DNA of 64,000 bases. Source: Neorhizobium lilium (GTDB lineage: Bacteria > Pseudomonadota > Alphaproteobacteria > Rhizobiales > Rhizobiaceae). Below are positions 58,942-64,000 of the stretch, piece by piece (the first letter of the stretch is position 1; every line of letters starts with the position of its first letter). The stretch is taken from assembly GCF_004053875.1 (NCBI RefSeq), contig NZ_SBIP01000002.1:992001-1056000 (forward strand), read 5' to 3'. A program made the translations under genes and the position numbers. Below the pieces are notes generated by a model, which saw only the letters and a list, made by a program, of their open reading frames with translations, did no database searches and had not been told where the DNA came from.

Positions 58942-59253
58942 GAGCGCTTCAGGGTTAAATGGAAACAGTTCTGTTGGCTCAAGTGGGAACAGATGCGAGG
59001 AGAGCGGCGCCAAATCGTAGCCGTCGCATACGGCCAAGCCGCTCGACAGTGAGGCGGACAAGCAATCGATCCAGTGAATCGATTGCCCGCCGAACGATGA
59101 CCCGCTTCAGCCAACCCGAAGGGCCGGGTGCTTTTCCGCCATAATCTTCGGCTTTCGTCTCGGCCGTACCAAGAGGTATGCCCTTCGCCAAAAGCCTTGA
59201 TCCTGACGGAAAATCTCTCCGGCAGAACGATTCCATTTAGCCCTGAACCGCTC
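58942..59253. mobile_element. MITE-like element with TA target duplication
   Basis: GAGCGCTTCAGGGTTAAAT at the left end and ATTTAGCCCTGAACCGCTC at the right are terminal inverted repeats, with further agreement inward (TGGAA...TTCTG). TA dinucleotides flank both ends (58940-58941 and 59254-59255), the signature of Tc1/IS630-type transposition. It encodes no transposase. A frame of 85 codons fills it on the minus strand but has no recognisable family. Confidence 0.75.
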
Positions 59254-59255
59254 TA

Positions 59256-59598
59256 AGGTGCCGGAGGGTCCAAATTACGACACCCTTGCGCTTTCATTTG
59301 AGGTCCGCGTCCTGACGACGCTTCCCCACCGTGACGACCGTCATCAAGCGCCGGATTTTTTATCCCGTAGGCGTCCGGTTCGCGACCCGGCTCCCTGCTC
59401 GATGACCCGATCAGGATAGGACCAGTAGCGAACGAGTGGATGAAATGGCCGATATTTTCTAAGCAGTCCCGGAAATCCTTGCTGATTTCCTTGCTAAGCC
59501 ACGACAAACTTCCCCGCCATGTGGAAAAATAAATCCGTTAACGCAGAACGGCCGCAGCATCATGCCGCGGCCGCTCTCGCAACGCCTTCAGGCGCTAC
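59256..59598. other. Intergenic, no gene seen
   Basis: About 340 bp lies between the MITE-like element and the DUF4142 gene. A hairpin with 14-nt arms (59544-59577, AGAACGGCCGCAGC against GCCGCGGCCGCTCT) lies just past the minus-strand stop and may end its transcript, but lacks a T-run. No supported coding frame. Confidence 0.5.
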
Positions 59599-60132
59599 TT
59601 ACTTGTTCATGTCGGTCGCCATCTGAAGATGATGCTCGAGAGCCGGCCGGGTCTGGGCGGCCCAGGCCTTCAGGTCGGCATTCTCGCCTTCATCGCCATA
59701 GCGCTTGAACAGATCGACGGCATCCTCATGCACATCCTGCTGGTCGGCATGATATTGCTTGTTGAAATCGTCGCCCTGCAGGCCCTTCAGCTTGTCGAGC
59801 ATGCTCTGGAAGTTGGAGGTCATGACGGTCGGCACGGGTGCCTTCACCTTACCGGCCTCGACCATCTGCTTCAGCTCGGTCGAGGTCTTTGTATGATCGG
59901 TGATCATCTGCTGCGCAAAGGTCTTCGTCGCCGGGTCGGATCGTTCGAGGGCCAACTTGCTGGACTCGACCTCGAACATGTCGCTGCTTGCCGCTTCCGC
60001 AACGAAATCCTCCGTTTTTGGCGCAACGCCCATCAGCGAGTTCACGCCAGTGGACTCTGCTGCGGACTGTGCCATGACCGAGGTTGAAGATCCCGCGATG
60101 AGGATCGCAGCTGCCAAGACAAATTTGTTCAT
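59599..60132 (-). CDS. DUF4142 exported protein
   Basis: This 177-residue protein has a signal peptide ([22 protein letters not shown]) and a four-helix DUF4142 domain with FVAEAASSDMFEVESSKLAL, QQMITDHTKTSTELK and HEDAVDLFKRYGDEGENADLK. The family is periplasmic or outer-membrane associated and has been linked to stress or biofilm in some species, but function is unknown. AAAGGAGAG precedes the ATG at 60132. Confidence 0.88.
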   Translation of the reverse strand: MNKFVLAAAILIAGSSTSVMAQSAAESTGVNSLMGVAPKTEDFVAEAASSDMFEVESSKLALERSDPATKTFAQQMITDHTKTSTELKQMVEAGKVKAPVPTVMTSNFQSMLDKLKGLQGDDFNKQYHADQQDVHEDAVDLFKRYGDEGENADLKAWAAQTRPALEHHLQMATDMNK

Positions 60133-60231
60133 TGAACTCTCCTTTGTTATGAGAGCCGAACTGGAAACCTTTGGATGGGTTCCATGGCGGGAGCCAACTG
60201 CCCGAAATTTCATCCAAATGTCTTGATCGTG

Positions 60232-61482
60232 TCAGCGGAAGGCGACTTCCAGGTTCTGGGTATCCTGTGCAATCACACGGCATTCCGTTTCAAAGCCATC
60301 GCCCTTGATTGCGAGGAGAAATTCGGATGGCAGGCCAACCGAATTGGTCACGACCAGTCCGGCACTGTCGCTGCCGAGCGACCTGACGGTGCAATCGACA
60401 ACCGAACGCCGGCTGTTGAAGATGATGGAGCCTGCCTTGAGAACGCGCCGTCGTGCTCCCGTGATGTGATCCCCCTGAAGCGAGCCCCAGACGATGCAGC
60501 GGTTGCGGCCGTCGTGCTTGGCCTGATACATGGCGGCATCCGCCTGAGCCAGCAGGGTTTCGATATCCTTGACGACGATCGAGAGCGAAGACAGGCCGAA
60601 ACTTGCCGTCACACAGATCGGATCGTGCTGCCCATTGACCGGTTCGCTCGCCACGGCTGCCCTGAGCTTTTCAGCGACGGCCATGGCGCCCTCGCGATCG
60701 ACATGCGGAAGCAGGATGGCAAACTCCTCGCCGCCGAGACGTCCAAGAAGATCGCCGGCTCTCAAGGCCGTTCTGCATTTGGCGGCCACTGCATTCAGCA
60801 CGGCATCGCCGGCCGCATGGCCATGGGTATCGTTCACCGCCTTGAAGTGGTCGATATCGAGTACGATACAGGCGAGATCATGATGATGCCTCAGCGCGAG
60901 AGAAATCATCTGATCTGCTTCTTTCTTGAAGCCGCGCCGTGTCAGGGCGCCGGTGAGACTGTCGGTGGCTGCCGATTCCATCAGCTCGACACGGTCCATT
61001 ACGAGCTCCGCGAGCTCTTTCAGGATCGCCGCATCCCGCGCGCTGAAGGATCGCGTGCGGCGGTCGATGGCGCAAAGCGTGCCGACCACGTAGCCCTGCG
61101 GGGTCTTCAGCGGCATTCCCGCATAAAAGCGAATTTGCTCCGGCCCCGTCACGGCAGGATGACCGGAAAAACGGCTGTCCTTGGTGGTGTCCGGGACGAT
61201 GATTGCCTCTCCGCTATCGACGACATAACGGCAGAAGGTATCTTCCCGCGCCACCTCGTCGCCCCCCAATCCGGAGCAGGCCTTGTACCATTGCCGGTGC
61301 GCATCCATGAAGGACACGATCGCGATGTCTACGGTGAAGATCTCTTTGATCAGCCGCACATAGCGTTCAAAACTCTCGTCACGGGGAGTATCGAGAATGT
61401 CCAGATGGTCCAGCGCTGCCAGCCGCGCCGTTTCCTGTTGCAGCTCGGCTGACGACCTTCCGAAAGTCCGCGCCTGCACCAT
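60232..61482 (-). CDS. GAF-GGDEF-PilZ-like diguanylate cyclase
   Basis: This 416-residue protein has a GAF domain (about 20-165), an intact GGDEF domain with GGEEF at 250-254 and inhibitory RxxD site R241-D244 exactly five residues before it. A C-terminal 70-residue region begins RRRVLKAG, resembling a PilZ c-di-GMP-binding domain although the second PilZ motif is imperfect. It should make c-di-GMP in response to a small ligand or redox cue and may sense its own product twice. It is cytoplasmic. Confidence 0.85.
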   Translation of the reverse strand: MVQARTFGRSSAELQQETARLAALDHLDILDTPRDESFERYVRLIKEIFTVDIAIVSFMDAHRQWYKACSGLGGDEVAREDTFCRYVVDSGEAIIVPDTTKDSRFSGHPAVTGPEQIRFYAGMPLKTPQGYVVGTLCAIDRRTRSFSARDAAILKELAELVMDRVELMESAATDSLTGALTRRGFKKEADQMISLALRHHHDLACIVLDIDHFKAVNDTHGHAAGDAVLNAVAAKCRTALRAGDLLGRLGGEEFAILLPHVDREGAMAVAEKLRAAVASEPVNGQHDPICVTASFGLSSLSIVVKDIETLLAQADAAMYQAKHDGRNRCIVWGSLQGDHITGARRRVLKAGSIIFNSRRSVVDCTVRSLGSDSAGLVVTNSVGLPSEFLLAIKGDGFETECRVIAQDTQNLEVAFR

Positions 61483-61579
61483 TTTCCATTACCCTCGCCT
61501 TCGTAGAGCGGGAATATTGCACATCATTAATTAGAATTGAATGTACAATTCGCCGCACAGGAAACGCTCATGTCTCTCA

Positions 61580-62473
61580 CTATTGGAAGTAATGCGGCTC
61601 GGCGAGTTCCTGCAGAAGTCCAGGTTGGGAGGGCTGCCAGCCGAGAAATTCGCGTGTCTTCCTGCTCGACACGCGGTTGTCGATTGCCGCGAAATGGGAG
61701 AACCAGCCGTAATAGGCCGCAGCCTCTTCCCCTGAGACACCCGCGACGGGTAGGGTCAAACCCTTGCCGATCGCCTCGGCAATTTGACGAAAGGGAATAC
61801 CGTCCTCGTCCGTGGCGTGGAACCGGCGCCCTGCCGCCTCCCGGCCCTTTTCCAGCACGAGCCGGTAGACCTTTGCGGCATCGAACCGATGCACAGCCGG
61901 CCAATGGTTCATGCCTTCGCCGGTATAGGCCACCCGGCCTTTGTCCCGCGCCATGCCGATCAGGATCGGCACGAAGCCATGATCGCCGATGCCGTGCACC
62001 GAGGGCGGAAGCCGCACGATCGAGGCATTGACGCCCGTCGCAAAGGCCGCCATGGCCGCCTGTTCGGAGCGGCGGGGAATGGAGGAGGTTTGCGGAGGCA
62101 AGGTGTCCTCGTCGGCGATCTGGCCGGGCGCAATCAGGCCGGTGCCGGACGTCACGATCAGCGGGCGGTCGCTGCCGGCAAGCACGCCTGCCATGGTCTC
62201 GATGGCGCGACGGTCCATCTCGCAATTTTCAGCGAATTTGGAGAAGTCGTGGTTGAAGCCGCAATGGATGAGGCCGTCGCAGGCGGCAGCGCCGGCCTTC
62301 AGGCTGTCCGCATCTTCCAGGCCTCCCCTCACCACCTCGACGCCGACCGCGCCCAACGCGGCGGCGGACGCATCCGAGCGGGCAAGGCCCACAACCTGGT
62401 GGCCTGTCCGTATCAGTTCCTGCACGACGGCAGAACCGACGAAACCTGTGGCGCCGGTTACGAAAACACGCAT
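61580..62473 (-). CDS. NAD-dependent epimerase/dehydratase family protein
   Basis: This 297-residue extended short-chain dehydrogenase has the glycine motif MRVFVTGATGFVGSAVVQ. The usual YxxxK is replaced or displaced, and the segment GMNHWPAVHRFDAAKVYRLVLEK matches atypical SDRs. AAGGAGAGG precedes the ATG at 62473. It is divergent from an AraC regulator, which is its probable activator. Substrate unknown. Confidence 0.87.
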   Translation of the reverse strand: MRVFVTGATGFVGSAVVQELIRTGHQVVGLARSDASAAALGAVGVEVVRGGLEDADSLKAGAAACDGLIHCGFNHDFSKFAENCEMDRRAIETMAGVLAGSDRPLIVTSGTGLIAPGQIADEDTLPPQTSSIPRRSEQAAMAAFATGVNASIVRLPPSVHGIGDHGFVPILIGMARDKGRVAYTGEGMNHWPAVHRFDAAKVYRLVLEKGREAAGRRFHATDEDGIPFRQIAEAIGKGLTLPVAGVSGEEAAAYYGWFSHFAAIDNRVSSRKTREFLGWQPSQPGLLQELAEPHYFQ

Positions 62474-62613
62474 GAACCTCTCCTTCGACATCATGGCGGT
62501 GGTGGCTCCGACCAATCCTGGCTTCGGCCGCTACTGATGGAGATACAGGTTTGCCCTAAGACGATCTATGCCGTATGGTCCAGAATATCTTCGCAATCGT
62601 CCGGGAAAAGCAG

Positions 62614-63597
62614 ATGGATCCACTTTCCAGCGTGCTGGCTCTGTTGAAGCCGCGCAACTATCTGTCAGCCGGACTCGATGCCGGCGGCGATTGGTCGATT
62701 CAGTTTCCGGACCAGCAGCAGTGCATCAAGACCGGCGCCGTCGTGTCCGGCCAATGCTGGATGTCGCTGGAGGGGTCCGAGAAGCCGATCTTCCTGCAGG
62801 CGGGAGATTGCTTCCTGTTACCGCACGCTCGGCCTTTTCGCCTGGCAAGTGACCTGGCGCTGCCGCCGACGGATGCGGTGTCTGTGTTTAGCGCGCCGAG
62901 AAACGGAAACATTGCCGTTCACAATGGTGGCGGCGATTTCCTGCTCGCCAGCAATCGCTTCGGCCTTGCGGGCAACCATGCCAGCATTCTTCTGCGCGCC
63001 TTGCCGCCATTCATTCATGTCCGCGACCAGATCGGCCAAGCGAGCCTGCGCTTCGCGATCGAAAGGATGATGCAGGAGCTGACCGATCCGCAGCCCGGCA
63101 GCGTCCTCGTCATAGACCATCTGGCGCATATGATGCTGGTGCAGGCGCTGCGGCTCCATCTCGCCGATTCGGCTGGAACCGGTATCGGCTGGCTGGCTGG
63201 CCTTGCGGACCGGCAGGTGAGCAAGGCGATCAATGCCATTCATGGCGATCCGGCGCATCGCTGGTCCCTCAGGGAACTGGCGGCGGCTGCGGGCATGTCG
63301 CGCTCCAGCTTCGCTGAAAAGTTCCGGCAGACGGTAGGCGCGCCGGCCATGGAATATACTGCCCAATGGCGCATGCTGCTGGCGGCCGACCGGCTCCAGA
63401 ACGGCAGGGAGCCGATTTCGGTGATAGCGCCCTCGCTGGGTTATGAGTCCGAAGCGGCTTTCAGCACGGCCTTCAAGAAGATCATGGGTTCATCGCCGCG
63501 CCAATATGCCCACAACCAACCGCCGGTCTTCGCGGTTCCACCCATGCCGGGGAATGTCGCGCCTAAACATAATGAAGGTCTGATTAACGCCGCATAG
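62614..63597 (+). CDS. AraC-family regulator with cupin N-terminal domain
   Basis: This 327-residue protein has an N-terminal cupin-type ligand domain (start MDPLSSVLALLKPRNYLSAG) and a C-terminal double helix-turn-helix: LRELAAAAGMSRSSFAEKF and ISVIAPSLGYESEAAFSTAF. It is divergent from the NAD-epimerase, with about 140 bp between starts, so it probably controls that gene. ATG 62614 is taken as the family start. An ATG at 62575 would add 13 residues. Confidence 0.88.
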   Translation: MDPLSSVLALLKPRNYLSAGLDAGGDWSIQFPDQQQCIKTGAVVSGQCWMSLEGSEKPIFLQAGDCFLLPHARPFRLASDLALPPTDAVSVFSAPRNGNIAVHNGGGDFLLASNRFGLAGNHASILLRALPPFIHVRDQIGQASLRFAIERMMQELTDPQPGSVLVIDHLAHMMLVQALRLHLADSAGTGIGWLAGLADRQVSKAINAIHGDPAHRWSLRELAAAAGMSRSSFAEKFRQTVGAPAMEYTAQWRMLLAADRLQNGREPISVIAPSLGYESEAAFSTAFKKIMGSSPRQYAHNQPPVFAVPPMPGNVAPKHNEGLINAA

Positions 63598-63686
63598 ACG
63601 TTGGAATGACGGATGTACCCCCGTCCTCATCCCATGGAACCCGATGCGCCGGGGATGTCCGGCAGCCCTCCGCAGGAGTCTTGTCT

Positions 63687-64000
63687 TTGATTATTGTCCA
63701 CCACCTCAACAACAGCCGGTCGCAGCGTATTCTCTGGATGCTGGAGGAATTGCAGCTTCCCTACGACATCCGTTTCTACCGCAGAGACCCGCAGACGATG
63801 TTCGCGCCGCCCGAGCTGAAACGGGTTCACCCGCTCGGCAAGTCGCCCATTCTGGAGGATACGGATGGGCCAGACGGAGATCCCATTATCTTGGTGGAGA
63901 CGGGAGCGATCTGCGAATATCTGGTGGAGAAGGCTGGCGGTCGCCTGGGCCCGCCCGCCGATCCGCTCGGTGCTTTGCGGTATCGGCAGTTCCTGCATTA
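63687..64000 (+). CDS. Glutathione S-transferase, 3' end beyond window
   Basis: At least 104 residues are present, beginning IIVHHLNNSRSQRILWMLEE with an N-terminal thioredoxin-like GST domain: NNSRSQR for the active site, then HPLGKSPILED and ETGAICEYLVEK for glutathione contact. The start is TTG at 63687 with AGGAG 8 nt before. The C-terminal helical domain is missing because the window ends. Confidence 0.85.
   Translation, partial: MIIVHHLNNSRSQRILWMLEELQLPYDIRFYRRDPQTMFAPPELKRVHPLGKSPILEDTDGPDGDPIILVETGAICEYLVEKAGGRLGPPADPLGALRYRQFLH

Overview
The window is about 60 % GC chromosomal DNA from an alphaproteobacterium of the order Hyphomicrobiales (Rhizobiales), most likely family Rhizobiaceae. 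The evidence is gene content and arrangement: a CpdR receiver protein, a glgP-glgB-glgC-glgA-pgm-glgX cluster, soxBDAG sarcosine oxidase, an HWE-type histidine kinase, a DUF1328 peptide and an aa3-oxidase subunit IV peptide. The genus cannot be fixed from the sequence. No rRNA, prophage, CRISPR array, transposase or origin is visible, and gene order looks like ordinary chromosome with small repeat insertions.

Layout. 1-1.5 kb: cpdR, tRNA-Val(GAC) with a terminator, a small zinc-ribbon protein and a DUF1328 peptide. 1.5-5.2 kb: a minus-strand Fe(III) ABC importer (ATPase, permease, binding protein). 5.4-9.3 kb: a UvrD-type helicase, then an HWE sensor kinase with a single-domain response regulator. 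9.3-13.5 kb: a DUF1003 protein coupled to an SbmA/YddA-like exporter whose nucleotide-binding domain has lost its catalytic motifs, then a marR/oxidoreductase divergent pair with a repeated operator-like motif. 13.6-20.2 kb: a three-gene operon (transglutaminase-DUF2126, circularly permuted ATP-grasp fused to alpha-E, second transglutaminase), a poorly understood predicted peptide-ligation system and one of the two best leads here. 20.4 kb: a TadG-like von Willebrand factor A protein.

21.8-33.0 kb: the glycogen cluster. The genes cover synthesis (glgC, glgA, glgB), interconversion (pgm) and breakdown (glgP, glgX), mostly with very short gaps or overlaps. 33.1-39.0 kb: a MaoC hydratase and the tetrameric sarcosine oxidase operon, interrupted by a rhizobial palindromic repeat between soxB and soxD. 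39.2-45.3 kb: a lipoprotein, rpsU (S21), a TPR lipoprotein, a DadA-like oxidase, and a minus-strand run vapB-vapC-acetylxylan esterase-esterase with overlapping reading frames. 45.5-51.7 kb: a GGDEF-EAL protein and a TRAP transporter whose binding-protein gene lies convergent to its permeases.

51.9-64 kb: a small orphan protein, a glutamine-amidotransferase-like hydrolase, LacI and MarR regulators, a creatininase-family hydrolase, a second VapBC module, a CobW-type metallochaperone GTPase with a Zur-box-like palindrome upstream and a WD40 protein downstream, a 312-bp MITE-like element, a DUF4142 protein, a GAF-GGDEF-PilZ cyclase, a divergent NAD-epimerase/AraC pair, and a glutathione S-transferase cut by the window end.

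All functions are read from motifs and family resemblance. No database search was run.
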